DNA of 39,846 nucleotides. It comes from an uncultured Lachnospiraceae bacterium (GTDB taxonomy: Bacteria > Bacillota > Clostridia > Lachnospirales > Lachnospiraceae). The translations under genes and the position numbers were made by a program. Position 1 is the stretch's first letter; every line of letters begins with the position of its first letter. The DNA lies in assembly GCA_947245585.1 (NCBI GenBank), contig CAMXPV010000036.1, forward strand, positions 1-39,846. The letters run 5' to 3'. The notes below the pieces were generated by a model that made no database searches, had not been told where the DNA came from, and saw only the letters and a list, made by a program, of their open reading frames with translations. Shown piece after piece: positions 7,193 through 15,748 of the stretch.

Positions 7193-8398
7193 CTATGCCA
7201 TAATGCGGATTCTGTTCAGGCATCCGCCGATCTTTTCTATCTTTTCGTCAAACTCCGCTTCGGACATCTCCTGCGTCATAAACGCAAACTCTTCCGCCAG
7301 ACCTACGTTTACCTCCGCCAATGAGCCGAAAACGCCCATCACCGCTTCCCTCTTGTCCGCTGAAACCCTGACAAAAAATTTCCGTCTCGCGCACTTGATA
7401 TCCGCAACCTCCACCTTCTCCTCATCCCAGAAGCACATGATGGTTTTCCCCTGATGTCTCGCACAGTCCACCACATCGGAAACCACCGCGCTGGCCGTCG
7501 GCAGCTTTCCCGCCCCGCGGCCGTAGTACATGGAGTCACCCAACATATTTCCGTGCACATACACCGCGTTAAAGACACCGTTCACGCTGTAGAGCGGATG
7601 CTCTCTGGAAATCAAAAAGGGCGCAACCATGGCAAAGAACCCATCCTCCGTATCCCGGCTTAAAGCCAGAAGTTTTACGGATTTGTTCATCTGCTTGGCA
7701 TATTTAAAATCGGCCGAGGAAATCTTCGTGATTCCCTCCGTGTAAATATCCTCATAGTTTACATTTTTTCCCGACATAAGGGAGGAGAGAATCGCAATCT
7801 TGCGGCAGGCATCATATCCCTCCACATCGGCCTCGGGATTTCTCTCCGCATAGCCTTTATCCTGCGCTTCCTTTAACACCTCGTCAAAATCCACGCCCTC
7901 CTTGTCCATCTTTGTGAGGATGTAGTTCGTGGTCCCGTTCAGGATTCCCGTAATGCCGTCGATGTGTTCCGCCGTCAGGGAATAGTTCAACGGACGAATG
8001 ATCGGGATACCGCCGCCCACACTGGCCTCAAAGAGATAATTGCAGTGTTTCTCCCTCGCGATCTTTAAAAGTTCCGGCCCGTGAGCCGCCACCAGTTCCT
8101 TGTTGGAGGTACACACGCTCTTGCCCTGAAGAAGCGCCTGCTTTGTAAAATCATAGGCCGGTTTTGTGCCTCCCATGGTCTCGCAGATAATCTTCACATC
8201 CGGGTCGTTTAAGATGATGTTGTAGTCATGCACCACCTTGCTCTCATAGGGGTCTCCCGGAAAATCCCGCAGATCCAGAATATATTTTACTGCCAGGTCT
8301 TCCGCCGCCTTTTTGTTAATGTCCGCCTTGTTCGTCTCAATTACTTCCACGACGCCGCTTCCAACGGTGCCGTATCCCAAAACCGCTATCTGTATCAT
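7193..8398 (-). CDS. hom: Homoserine dehydrogenase
   Basis: This 401-residue enzyme reduces aspartate semialdehyde to homoserine. The N-terminal Rossmann fold has AVLGYGTVGSGVVEV. The catalytic region has SVGGGIPIIRPL, GILNGTTNYIL and RNPEADVEGYDACRKIAIL. A C-terminal ACT-like segment (about 325-401) follows, so allosteric control by threonine is likely from family knowledge. GAGGGAAAAGAA precedes the ATG. The gene sits between glyA and lysC with gaps of 28 and 19 nt, consistent with one transcript. asd, thrB and thrC are not in the window, although thrH lies 8 kb away. Confidence 0.96.
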   Translation of the reverse strand: MIQIAVLGYGTVGSGVVEVIETNKADINKKAAEDLAVKYILDLRDFPGDPYESKVVHDYNIILNDPDVKIICETMGGTKPAYDFTKQALLQGKSVCTSNKELVAAHGPELLKIAREKHCNYLFEASVGGGIPIIRPLNYSLTAEHIDGITGILNGTTNYILTKMDKEGVDFDEVLKEAQDKGYAERNPEADVEGYDACRKIAILSSLMSGKNVNYEDIYTEGITKISSADFKYAKQMNKSVKLLALSRDTEDGFFAMVAPFLISREHPLYSVNGVFNAVYVHGNMLGDSMYYGRGAGKLPTASAVVSDVVDCARHQGKTIMCFWDEEKVEVADIKCARRKFFVRVSADKREAVMGVFGSLAEVNVGLAEEFAFMTQEMSEAEFDEKIEKIGGCLNRIRIMA

Positions 8399-8426
8399 TT
8401 CTTTTCCCTCACTACGCCCTCTCTTT

Positions 8427-9665
8427 TTAGATCAGCGGATACTTATCCGTCAGTGTCTTGATGATCGCCTGCGCCTTGCCGATGCCGGATTCTCCTTCTT
8501 TGATGACAATGGAAATCGCCTCCGCCACCTGTTCCATATCCGCCGTATTTAAACCGCGGGAAGTAGCCGCCGGCGTTCCCAGGCGAATGCCGCTTGTCAC
8601 GAACGGAGATTTCGGATCATTGGGAATCGTATTCTTGTTGGCTGTAATATGCGCCTCATCGAGAAGCTTCTCCACCGCTTTTCCCGTCAGGTCATAATTC
8701 GTCAAATCCACAAGCATAAGGTGATTGTCCGTACCGCCGGAAACAATCCTGATATCTCTCGCCTGTAATGCCTTGCACAGCGCCTGCGCGTTGTCCGCCA
8801 CATTCTTCATATAAACCTTAAAGTCATCCGACAGGGCTTCCTTAAAGCAGACTGCCTTCGCCGCGATCACGTGCATCAGCGGGCCGCCCTGAATGCCGGG
8901 GAAAATCGCTTTATTGAAATTATATTGATCCGCCACCTCCTGGCTAGACATAATCATGCCGCCGCGGGGACCACGCAGAGTCTTATGGGTCGTGGTGGTC
9001 GTCACATGGGCATAGGGGATCGGGCTCGGATGAAGCCCTGCCGCCACAAGGCCGGCAATGTGCGCAATATCTACCATGAGCACTGCGCCCACCTCGTCGG
9101 CAATCTCCCTGAATTTCTTAAAATCAATGGTCCTTGCATATGCGGATGCGCCCGCCACAATCATCTTCGGCTTACACGCTAGCGCAATCTTTCTCACATT
9201 ATCATAATCGAGGAAACCTTCGTCATTGACACCATAAGGCACACACTTGAAATATTTGCCGGACATATTGACCGGTGATCCGTGGGACAGATGTCCGCCG
9301 TGGTCCAGATTCATACCCATAAAGGTATCACCCGGCTCCATCACCGCAAAAAAGACCGCCATATTTGCCTGTGCGCCGGAATGGGGCTGTACATTGACAT
9401 ACTCACAGCCAAAGAGTTCCTTCGCGCGATCTCTGGCCAAATCTTCCACCACGTCCACACACTCGCAGCCGCCATAATATCTCTTGCCGGGATACCCCTC
9501 CGCGTACTTATTTGTGAGCGGGCTTCCCATAGCCGCCATAACCGCCTTGCTCACCCAGTTCTCAGACGCAATCAGCTCAATGTGGGAATTCTGTCTGTTC
9601 TGCTCGTCAACAATCGCCTGTGCAATTTCAGGATCTACACTTCTTACCTCATCCAATGAATACAT
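8427..9665 (-). CDS. glyA: Serine hydroxymethyltransferase
   Basis: This 412-residue PLP enzyme interconverts serine plus tetrahydrofolate with glycine plus 5,10-methylene-THF. Family marks are [12 protein letters not shown] at the N-terminus, [27 protein letters not shown] and the PLP-lysine motif [14 protein letters not shown]. Length and motifs are complete. It is the first gene of the operon with hom and lysC, preceded by its own strong promoter. Grouping with hom and lysC links one-carbon supply to aspartate-derived amino acids and hence methionine; that functional link is inference. The ATG has AGGAACGAGGA upstream. Confidence 0.97.
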   Translation of the reverse strand: MYSLDEVRSVDPEIAQAIVDEQNRQNSHIELIASENWVSKAVMAAMGSPLTNKYAEGYPGKRYYGGCECVDVVEDLARDRAKELFGCEYVNVQPHSGAQANMAVFFAVMEPGDTFMGMNLDHGGHLSHGSPVNMSGKYFKCVPYGVNDEGFLDYDNVRKIALACKPKMIVAGASAYARTIDFKKFREIADEVGAVLMVDIAHIAGLVAAGLHPSPIPYAHVTTTTTHKTLRGPRGGMIMSSQEVADQYNFNKAIFPGIQGGPLMHVIAAKAVCFKEALSDDFKVYMKNVADNAQALCKALQARDIRIVSGGTDNHLMLVDLTNYDLTGKAVEKLLDEAHITANKNTIPNDPKSPFVTSGIRLGTPAATSRGLNTADMEQVAEAISIVIKEGESGIGKAQAIIKTLTDKYPLI

Positions 9666-9721
9666 TCCTCGTTCCTGCCTTTCTGGTGGTTTCCACTCTC
9701 ATAATTCTCCTGTTTTTCTAC

Positions 9722-9744
9722 TATTTATATAATCTATATAAATA
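9722..9744. promoter_or_regulatory. AT-rich inverted repeat in the glyA leader
   Basis: TATTTATAT and ATATAAATA are perfect 9-nt arms around a 5-nt loop, between the glyA -10 element and the gene. It may be an operator or a weak RNA hairpin; I cannot assign a regulator. Confidence 0.35.
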
Positions 9745-9763
9745 AAGACAATTTCAAAACAAT

Positions 9764-9792
9764 ATTATAAAGTATTATGCTATGTAATGCAA
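9764..9792 (-). promoter_or_regulatory. Promoter of the glyA-hom-lysC operon
   Basis: TTGCAT (9787-9792), a 17-nt spacer and an exact TATAAT (9764-9769). The start would be near 9757, leaving a leader of about 90 nt. Confidence 0.7.
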
Positions 9793-9909
9793 ACAAAATT
9801 TATGACAATCCCTGTGCAATCCTTGCGCAGTTTTCTCTGGTCGGATAAGACTTTGGCATTATGGATATAATTTCATAGAAAATTAAGAAAACTTTATGGA
9901 AATCTTATT

Positions 9910-9937
9910 TTGACTTTTTACCGTGATCTGCTATCAT
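9910..9937 (+). promoter_or_regulatory. Promoter of the PAP2 gene
   Basis: TTGACT (9910-9915), a 16-nt spacer and TATCAT (9932-9937). Its predicted start near 9944 lies downstream of an upstream in-frame GTG, which argues for the ATG at 9965 as the true start. Confidence 0.6.
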
Positions 9938-9964
9938 GTAGAAAGAATCGAAAGGACTGATGAA

Positions 9965-10657
9965 ATGACACAAACACTTAGAAATACCTTTCACAAATAC
10001 AAACATGCGCTGCCGCTGATCCTCTACGGGATCATCTATATGCAGTGGTTCGCTTATCTTGAAAAAACCGTGACAAACCATTACCGGCTGATCCACTTAA
10101 AGCCGGACGACCTCATCCCTTTCTGCGAGGTTTTCGTCGTCCCTTATCTTTTGTGGTTCGCCTACGTGGCGGTGACAGTCCTGTACTTCTTTTTTAAGGA
10201 TAGGGAGGACTATTTCAGGATATGTACATTCCTGTTTACCGGAATGACGGTTTTCCTGATTGTCAGCACACTCTGGCCAAATGGACACAATCTGCGTCCC
10301 GCCGTCATGCCAAGAGACAACTTGTTTACAGGGCTTGTGTCCATGCTATATAAGGCGGACACCCCGACGAACCTCTGGCCCAGCATTCATGTATATAACT
10401 CGCTCGGCTGTCATATCGCGGTGATGAAGAGTTTCCGTTTGGAAAAACACAAGGGCATCCGCATCGGTTCCCTGCTCTTATGTGTGTCAATCATCCTTTC
10501 GACAGTGTTTATCAAACAGCACTCCGTCTTCGATGTAACCACTGCCTTCATTATGGCCGCAGTGATGTACGGTATCGTTTACCACTCCGATATGCTGCTC
10601 AATTTTTATCGCGATCTGCGCAGCAGGCGGAAACGCAAACCCGGCACTCTGACTTAA
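9965..10657 (+). CDS. PAP2-superfamily membrane phosphatase
   Basis: The 230-residue integral membrane protein has about six hydrophobic segments. Two of the three PAP2 motifs are clear: PSIH at 139-142 and H186-x3-D190 (HSVFD). LRPAVMPRDN near 110-119 may stand for the first motif. Such enzymes act on phosphatidic acid, undecaprenyl diphosphate or phosphoinositol lipids; the layout recalls the inositol phosphotransferase-like branch. The ATG at 9965 is preceded by AAAGGA; an in-frame GTG 42 nt upstream lies inside the promoter. The C-terminus is strongly basic (SRRKRKPGT), predicting a cytoplasmic tail. It is a monocistronic plus-strand unit with its own terminator. Substrate unknown. Confidence 0.85.
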   Translation: MTQTLRNTFHKYKHALPLILYGIIYMQWFAYLEKTVTNHYRLIHLKPDDLIPFCEVFVVPYLLWFAYVAVTVLYFFFKDREDYFRICTFLFTGMTVFLIVSTLWPNGHNLRPAVMPRDNLFTGLVSMLYKADTPTNLWPSIHVYNSLGCHIAVMKSFRLEKHKGIRIGSLLLCVSIILSTVFIKQHSVFDVTTAFIMAAVMYGIVYHSDMLLNFYRDLRSRRKRKPGTLT

Positions 10658-10683
10658 GCCTGTGATCGAACAGGATGCTTTTT

Positions 10684-10713
10684 CCCTGCTGTTTCGCATA
10701 CGGAACAGCAGGG
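10684..10713 (+). terminator. Terminator of the PAP2 gene
   Basis: A 13-bp stem, CCCTGCTGTTTCG with CGGAACAGCAGGG (one G-T wobble), a CATA loop and a T-rich tail at 10715-10726. The minus side has an A-run rather than T, so it serves the plus strand. Confidence 0.9.
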
Positions 10714-10723
10714 ACTTTTATTT

Positions 10724-11749
10724 TTAGTTGAATTTGAAAAACCGCCGACATATTTTGTAACCCTCCACGGAAATCTTCCGCCCGCCCTTTCCGGGCAGGT
10801 TCATGGAGCTGCCAAGCACACCGTAGCGCAAGTGTATATACAAGCTCAGGTCCTTTTGCCTGATATATTGCCAAAGCTGTGCCTTCTTCTCCAGATTTTC
10901 CTCCGTGCCGGAACGGATCAACATGATGGACGAGATCACCGTGATGATTTCCAGATAGTTTAGCATGTATTTTTTCAGCTTTCCCTTCCCGCAAATCTTC
11001 GCTATTTTATCAACAAAATAATCTATCATGATCTGATTAACTTTGATTTGTTGGTCTATCCTGCCGATCATAACCTCCTCGTTCACCGACTGGCCTTCTC
11101 TCCCTATATAATAACGATAAAAATTCACATCAAGGTAATACATTTTCTTTACAAACGGGAGCGGTTCAAAGACAAAAATATTGTCCACGTAGAAAGTGTG
11201 TTCCGGCAATTCCAGACCACATTCCCTGAGAAGATTTGTGCGGAAAATCACCGAGTGCATAAGAATATACTGTCCCTTATGAAAATGTTTCACTTCACTC
11301 CATCCAAACACCTTATCCTGCGGGAGTGCATGGTGGTATTTCATGACCTTATGTTTCTTTTCTCCCTCCTTCTCATAGACAAAGTTACTGATCATCATAT
11401 CGAGAGTCTCTCCTCCCGCAATGATATTCCGAAGTGTATCCAATATCTTCCTGTAAGCGCTCTCTTTCACCCAGTCATCGCTGTCCACTACCTTATAGAA
11501 AAGACCGGAAGCATGGGCAAGCCCCGTGTTCACGGCCGATCCGTGTCCGCCGTTTTCCTTATGAAGCGCCTTCACGATAGAGGGATACCTCTTTTCATAA
11601 TCGTCCGCGATCTGGCCAGTGCCGTCTGTGGACCCGTCATCCACAATCAGTATTTCCACATCGTCCCCACCGGGCAGCAGAGACTCAATACACTTTTCCA
11701 TATATGCTTCGGAATTAAAACAGGGAATTGCAACCGATAATAATTTCAT
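10724..11749 (-). CDS. Family 2 glycosyltransferase
   Basis: The 341-residue protein begins LLSVAIPCFNSEAYMEKCI and carries ILIVDDGSTDGT, HKENGGHGSAVNTGL and the metal-binding stretch VVDSDDW, all standard for GT-A fold family 2 enzymes. They transfer an activated sugar in surface polysaccharide or glycolipid assembly; the donor and acceptor cannot be told. The start is uncertain: the ATG at 11749 gives the usual N-terminus, but a TTG at 11758 is better spaced from AGAAAGG. It stands alone, without other polysaccharide genes, and ends just past the PAP2 terminator. The C-terminal third (RYGVLGSSMNLPGKGGRK) has no recognised domain. Confidence 0.9.
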   Translation of the reverse strand: MKLLSVAIPCFNSEAYMEKCIESLLPGGDDVEILIVDDGSTDGTGQIADDYEKRYPSIVKALHKENGGHGSAVNTGLAHASGLFYKVVDSDDWVKESAYRKILDTLRNIIAGGETLDMMISNFVYEKEGEKKHKVMKYHHALPQDKVFGWSEVKHFHKGQYILMHSVIFRTNLLRECGLELPEHTFYVDNIFVFEPLPFVKKMYYLDVNFYRYYIGREGQSVNEEVMIGRIDQQIKVNQIMIDYFVDKIAKICGKGKLKKYMLNYLEIITVISSIMLIRSGTEENLEKKAQLWQYIRQKDLSLYIHLRYGVLGSSMNLPGKGGRKISVEGYKICRRFFKFN

Positions 11750-11820
11750 GCCAGACAACCATACCTTTCTAAAACCTTACTTTTGTTTTTTATCATACTT
11801 CCCGAAACAATTACCCTGTC

Positions 11821-11829
11821 ATTTTAGCA
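11821..11829 (-). promoter_or_regulatory. Extended -10 promoter of the glycosyltransferase gene
   Basis: TGC followed by TAAAAT forms an extended -10 element in the gap after the SfsA-MutY gene. I see no good -35. Confidence 0.4.
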
Positions 11830-11870
11830 TAAAAAAGGCCTTCATTTGTTACAGGTTTCTTATATTTTTC

Positions 11871-13628
11871 TTATTTTTTGTTTCTGATCATCTCTACCCG
11901 CTCCGCATAAACTGCAAAAGCAGATGGTATCGGATAATCTGTCCGCGTCTGTTCGGGATCAACGAAAAGTAATCCCTGCATCCTTTGTCCTTCTCCCTTT
12001 ACCGCCAGCTCGTCCACCCTGACCATATACCCCTTCATATGCCACTCCTTATGAGTAAACACATGTTTCGCAGGAGGCAGCGCTCTGATTCTTAACGGTG
12101 AAAGACCAAGTTCCCTGAGATAAGCCAACACCTCTTCTTCCCCGCAGTATCCCTCTACAGAGGGAAACTCATACATGCCGGCCAGAAGTCCCTTCTCCGG
12201 TCGCTTTCGCAGCGCAACCCGCGCTCCATCCTGGATCACCAGAACCGTCTTCTCCTCAATGGTTCTGGGCTTTTTCCTTGCCTTTTGCGGCAATTCGCCT
12301 GTCCGTCCCTCTGCCCGCGCCATACACAGATCTTTCCACGGACAGACATCGCACTTGGGCGCGCCGTTTGGAATACACACCGTGGCTCCCAACTCCATAA
12401 GAGCCTGGTTAAAATCGCCGGGGCGGTCTGCCGGCATCACATCCGTAAGCTCCTCCTCCACGGATTTTTTCACCTGCGCGCTCAAAATATCTCTGTCGTC
12501 AGCCCTGAGTCTTGAAAGAACCCGCAGCACATTACCGTCCACTGCCGGACGCGGTTTCCCAAAGGCAATGGAGGCGACTGCTCCCGCCGTGTAACTGCCG
12601 ATTCCCGGAAGCGATACAATTTTATCATAGTCGTCCGGCATCCGTCCGCCATACTCCGAAACAAGAATCTGTGCCGCTTTTTTCAGATTTCTCGCTCTGT
12701 TATAATATCCCAATCCCTCCCACAATTTCAGAAGTTTCTCCTCCTCCACCGCGGCCAGGCTTGCGATATCCGGCAAGGCCTCCAGAAAACGGTCGTAGTA
12801 AGGTTTTACCGCCTCCACTCTGGTCTGCTGCAGCATGATTTCCGACAACCACACATGATAGGGCGTAGGATCCTCACGCCATGGAAGAATGCGTCTGCCC
12901 CTGTCATACCAGGCAAGAAGCGGCGCCGCAATCCGATCCAGGCGGTCCAAAAAGACCGGCACCGGCGTATCCATCTCCAACCCATCCTCCCTCACAAGAC
13001 AGTCGTAGGCAAGAATCCGGACCCCTGCCCTTCTCGCTCTCTTAAGGGCCTCCCCGAAAGCGGGCTGTGTATCCATGTTGGGTTCTACAAAGCAGATACC
13101 CTTCATCTGGACAACAAACAACAGGTATGCCTCGTACCCCTGTTCCAACGCCTCGATCAGTTCCTCCACATGCTTGAGCGCCCGTTCGGAGGGCGCGTCC
13201 GGGAACGCCGCCGCCCCCTCCCTCTCCAGAGTTACGCCTTTTACTTCGATAAATGCCTTTTTCCCGGAAGCACTCTCCACATAAAAATCAAAACGGGAAT
13301 TTCCGAAGGTTTTTTCCGGCCTTACCAGACTGATGTCGCTGTACAGGCCGCCTGCCCGCAGCCATTCGCCTGCCACCTTGTTGGGTGCGACAGAATCTAT
13401 ATTGACCAGATGTCCGGCCTTATCTACCGCCACAAGATCGTATGCGGTAGAACGGGCTTCGTTATCACTCTTTTCCAGATAAACCTTTACATGTTCTTTT
13501 AAAAGTTCCCCGCATCTGCCCGTATTCTTTACATGCACTTTCGTCCTTTCGCCGCAAAGATTCACATAGGCAATGAAACGATTCGGCCGCTCTATAAACT
13601 CGGCGGCAATGATTTCCCGATATCTCAT
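11871..13628 (-). CDS. SfsA nuclease-like domain fused to A/G-specific adenine glycosylase MutY
   Basis: This is one 585-residue reading frame with two complete proteins. Residues 1 to about 225 are SfsA: GHLVNIDSVAPNKVAGEWL, RFDFYVES, the catalytic-type IEVKGVTLE, and FPDAPSERALKHVEEL. SfsA proteins are reported DNA/RNA nucleases. From about 228 on is MutY: ILPWR, the catalytic Glu in SEIMLQQT (E263), helix-hairpin-helix LPGIGSYTAGA, the catalytic Asp in VDGNVLR (D364), a 4Fe-4S set C418/C426/C429/C435, and a NUDIX-like 8-oxoG recognition domain with HVFTHKEWH. MutY removes adenine opposite 8-oxoguanine. No internal stop or frame change separates the parts. It follows the nucleotidase by 14 nt in a probable SOS operon. 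Confidence 0.93.
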   Translation of the reverse strand: MRYREIIAAEFIERPNRFIAYVNLCGERTKVHVKNTGRCGELLKEHVKVYLEKSDNEARSTAYDLVAVDKAGHLVNIDSVAPNKVAGEWLRAGGLYSDISLVRPEKTFGNSRFDFYVESASGKKAFIEVKGVTLEREGAAAFPDAPSERALKHVEELIEALEQGYEAYLLFVVQMKGICFVEPNMDTQPAFGEALKRARRAGVRILAYDCLVREDGLEMDTPVPVFLDRLDRIAAPLLAWYDRGRRILPWREDPTPYHVWLSEIMLQQTRVEAVKPYYDRFLEALPDIASLAAVEEEKLLKLWEGLGYYNRARNLKKAAQILVSEYGGRMPDDYDKIVSLPGIGSYTAGAVASIAFGKPRPAVDGNVLRVLSRLRADDRDILSAQVKKSVEEELTDVMPADRPGDFNQALMELGATVCIPNGAPKCDVCPWKDLCMARAEGRTGELPQKARKKPRTIEEKTVLVIQDGARVALRKRPEKGLLAGMYEFPSVEGYCGEEEVLAYLRELGLSPLRIRALPPAKHVFTHKEWHMKGYMVRVDELAVKGEGQRMQGLLFVDPEQTRTDYPIPSAFAVYAERVEMIRNKK

Positions 13629-13642
13629 ATTCCGTTATTCCT

Positions 13643-14584
13643 TTAACTGCTGTCCTTCTCCTCGATCTCATCCGCCGCCTCCCTGTTCTTATAGGGAACA
13701 CGGGCCGCAGGCACCACCTCCGAGGCGGGAAGCGTATGGGCAGACTGATCGTCAAAGAAAATGTGCGCCCCAAAGGCCTGCAACACATCTCTCTTTCGGA
13801 TTCCTCCGAGGAAGAACACCTCGTCTATCCGCACATCCCATGCCCGCAGCGTGCGAATGACACGCTCGTGCGCCGGTGCGCATCTCGTCGTGACAAGCGC
13901 CGTTCTGATTGGCGCATCCGCCTCCGTATAATTTTTCTGTAATTCGGAGAGGGTCTTTAAAAACTTGGCGAAAGGTCCCGCCTGAAGAGGATTATCCGCA
14001 TTTTTTCTCTCGTTCTCCTCAAAAGCCTCCAGGCCCTTTTCCTGAAATATCCGCTCAGATTCATCCGAAAAGAGCACCGCGTCTCCGTCAAAAGCCACCC
14101 TGATCTGCCGAATCCTGTGTTCACAGTCATATGTAGAGATTCCCTCCGTGCATATGATACCCGCCGCAATGTTTGAGTCGATCGCACGCTGCACATCCTC
14201 CTCACAGGCTGATAGGAACAGGTCGGTCTTAAAAGCTGAAAGATAGGGCGCAAGTGACGCGCCGCCGGCCAAAACCGCTCTGGTAATCCGCAGTCCATAA
14301 TGCTCAATCGCCTTAAAGACGCGAAGTGACGTGTCCGGGCTGTTTCTGGACATGATAATGACCTCCACACGTTCCTCCATGCCCGGCAGTTCATTCAGGT
14401 TTAAGAGCGCCCTCACAAGCGGAAAACCCGGCCCCGGACGGAGCAGTTCATCCTCATGCTCCACCTGATAACGGCTGTAAGCCTCAACGCCCTCCTCCTC
14501 AAATATTTTGTTCTCATAAGTCAAGTCAAACAGTGTTCTGGACGAAACGCCCACCACAAGCTTATTCTTCAAATCGTAAGCCAT
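13643..14584 (-). CDS. Cytosolic 5'-nucleotidase (cN-I family)
   Basis: The 313-residue protein matches the cN-I (NT5C1) 5'-nucleotidase family. Marks are LVVGVSSRTLFDLT near the N-terminus, VIIMSRNSPDTSLRVF, GGASLAPYLSAFKTDLFLS, VAFDGDAVLFSDESER, ALVTTRCAPAHERVIRTL and FFLGGIRKRDVLQAFGAHI. Family members dephosphorylate (deoxy)nucleoside monophosphates; the specific substrate is not visible. It lies between the DUF1653 gene and the SfsA-MutY gene. Its SD (GGGGG at 14591-14595) sits inside an inverted repeat, so translation may be limited unless ribosomes arrive from upstream. Nucleotide pool cleansing beside MutY makes functional sense but is inference. Confidence 0.9.
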   Translation of the reverse strand: MAYDLKNKLVVGVSSRTLFDLTYENKIFEEEGVEAYSRYQVEHEDELLRPGPGFPLVRALLNLNELPGMEERVEVIIMSRNSPDTSLRVFKAIEHYGLRITRAVLAGGASLAPYLSAFKTDLFLSACEEDVQRAIDSNIAAGIICTEGISTYDCEHRIRQIRVAFDGDAVLFSDESERIFQEKGLEAFEENERKNADNPLQAGPFAKFLKTLSELQKNYTEADAPIRTALVTTRCAPAHERVIRTLRAWDVRIDEVFFLGGIRKRDVLQAFGAHIFFDDQSAHTLPASEVVPAARVPYKNREAADEIEEKDSS

Positions 14585-14590
14585 AAAGCA

Positions 14591-14618
14591 CCCCCATCCG
14601 TGATCTCTCCGGTGGGGG
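14591..14618. promoter_or_regulatory. Hairpin burying the SD of the 5'-nucleotidase gene
   Basis: CCCCCA pairs with TGGGGG, extended by CCG/CGG with small mismatches. On the minus-strand mRNA the 3' arm is the SD itself, 6 nt from the ATG. There is no T-run, so it is less likely a terminator. Confidence 0.45.
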
Positions 14619-14623
14619 CTTTC

Positions 14624-15247
14624 TTATCTCAATCTGTTACACTCATATTTTTCAAAAGTGCGAAGGCAGTTTCTAAGTTCCATATATCTGTCCTCCACAT
14701 CTCCGTCCTTGATCTCCAGATCCGCCGAAACCGCCATCATATTGATCATATCGTCCGTGATCCGGTTATGGAGTGCATCGAGAATGCTCAGCCTCTGCCT
14801 GTAAGAATTCGCATCAAGAAATTCCAGCACCAGAGGATCAATATTTAATTGTTCTTCCGCCTGCTGTGTCTCCTTCAAAGAGAGACCGGCCCCTGCCGCA
14901 TCCTCTGCCGGCCTCGTCTTTTCCGGCAATCTCTCCTCTAAGGTTTTCGGGACAGTAACCGCAGGTTCCTCCTCTGTGGCGCGGGAAATGGCTGCGGGCT
15001 CCTCCGCGTCCCTCCCGTCTTCCATGAGTGCAAACCGATACTTCTGCCCCGCCGCCGGATACTTTACATGGTCAACCTCATCCATAAACATGGACAGAGG
15101 TCTTGCATATATCGTGAAGTCTCCGTACATCGCCTGATAAACCACCATGGTTTCGCCAGTTTCCGTATGTTTTGCCAGGCAGCGTATCTGGTACATGCCG
15201 CCTTTAAAATGCCTGTACATTTCCTGTGGTCTGGGATTATGTCTCAT
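14624..15247 (-). CDS. DUF1653-domain protein
   Basis: The 207-residue protein starts at the ATG at 15247, chosen because GGAAGGAG lies 6-7 nt upstream; an upstream ATG at 15268 lacks an SD. Residues 7-65 form the DUF1653 fold: YRHFKGGMYQIRCLAKHTETG, VVYQAMYGDFTIYARPL, MFMDEVDHVKYP. A linker rich in Glu and Ala follows, then a helical C-terminal part (about 130-207; LDPLVLEFLDANSYRQRL, NRITDDMINMMAVSAD). DUF1653 has no established biochemical role. It is the first gene after a LexA-controlled promoter, so it is probably induced by DNA damage along with the nucleotidase and SfsA-MutY. Confidence 0.85.
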   Translation of the reverse strand: MRHNPRPQEMYRHFKGGMYQIRCLAKHTETGETMVVYQAMYGDFTIYARPLSMFMDEVDHVKYPAAGQKYRFALMEDGRDAEEPAAISRATEEEPAVTVPKTLEERLPEKTRPAEDAAGAGLSLKETQQAEEQLNIDPLVLEFLDANSYRQRLSILDALHNRITDDMINMMAVSADLEIKDGDVEDRYMELRNCLRTFEKYECNRLR

Positions 15248-15331
15248 AGGAATCTCCTTCCTCATCATTATTCTCTACTAGTATAATCCCAAAATGCCCA
15301 AATGTCATTCTCTTCTCGCCGCAAAAATTGC

Positions 15332-15345
15332 AGAACATTTGTTCT
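15332..15345. promoter_or_regulatory. LexA (SOS) box A
   Basis: AGAACATTTGTTCT contains a perfect GAAC-N4-GTTC dyad, the Firmicutes LexA site. It lies at the predicted transcription start of the DUF1653 operon. Confidence 0.85.
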
Positions 15346-15349
15346 CTTT

Positions 15350-15378
15350 ATTATAGAACGTTTGTTCTCTAATGTCAA
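15350..15378 (-). promoter_or_regulatory. Consensus promoter of the SOS operon
   Basis: Exact TTGACA (15373-15378), a 17-nt spacer and exact TATAAT (15350-15355). Such a strong promoter paired with two repressor boxes is the usual design of a tightly held damage-inducible unit. Confidence 0.9.
15355..15368. promoter_or_regulatory. LexA (SOS) box B
   Basis: AGAACGTTTGTTCT, again GAAC-N4-GTTC, lies within the -35/-10 spacer, 23 nt centre to centre from box A. Confidence 0.85.
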
Positions 15379-15388
15379 TGCCACAGAA

Positions 15389-15748
15389 TCAGACATAAAT
15401 AATCAAAATTTCCGCCGCCTCCCCGGCCAGTTCTGCGCTGCACAGGCTCTCGCTCAGCATCTCCCGCTCCGCTTCGCAAAGATCACCGATTCCTCTGTGG
15501 TGTATCTCCACAAGATATCTTCTCGCGGCGTTTCCCTCTCTGGTCCAGGTGATCGTAACGCCGCTGTCATGATACCCCTCGTCTTCCAAAAGCCTCCTCG
15601 CCCTCGACAGAAACTCTCCTTCCAGCGCCGCGTATCTTTCATTTTCCTGTGTGCGGTCATCCCGTTCTTTGCTCATCACCGTGCCGTTCACACAGAGAGC
15701 AATCGTCAAAGTAAGCAGCGCCGTTATCAGGCCAAATCCCTTTTTCAT
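15389..15748 (-). CDS. Small secreted or membrane-anchored protein, unknown function
   Basis: The 119-residue protein starts at ATG 15748, with GGGGG about 8 nt upstream. Residues 3-21 are a signal-anchor (FGLITALLTLTIALCVNG); the rest is soluble and charged, with RYAALEGEFLSRARRLLEDEGY, VTITWTREG and RRYLVEIHHRGIGDL. I recognise no family. It ends just before the SOS promoter and so is a separate unit from the DUF1653 operon. The single N-terminal helix points to an extracytoplasmic role. Confidence 0.65.
   Translation of the reverse strand: MKKGFGLITALLTLTIALCVNGTVMSKERDDRTQENERYAALEGEFLSRARRLLEDEGYHDSGVTITWTREGNAARRYLVEIHHRGIGDLCEAEREMLSESLCSAELAGEAAEILIIYV

Noticed and set aside
9666..9922. 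Riboswitch upstream of glyA
   Set aside because: The leader of about 90 nt has only an AT-rich inverted repeat; I see no glycine, SAM, THF or lysine riboswitch core.
9923..9964. GTG start extending the PAP2 protein by 14 residues
   Set aside because: The GTG lies inside the predicted promoter, upstream of the expected transcription start, and has no SD.
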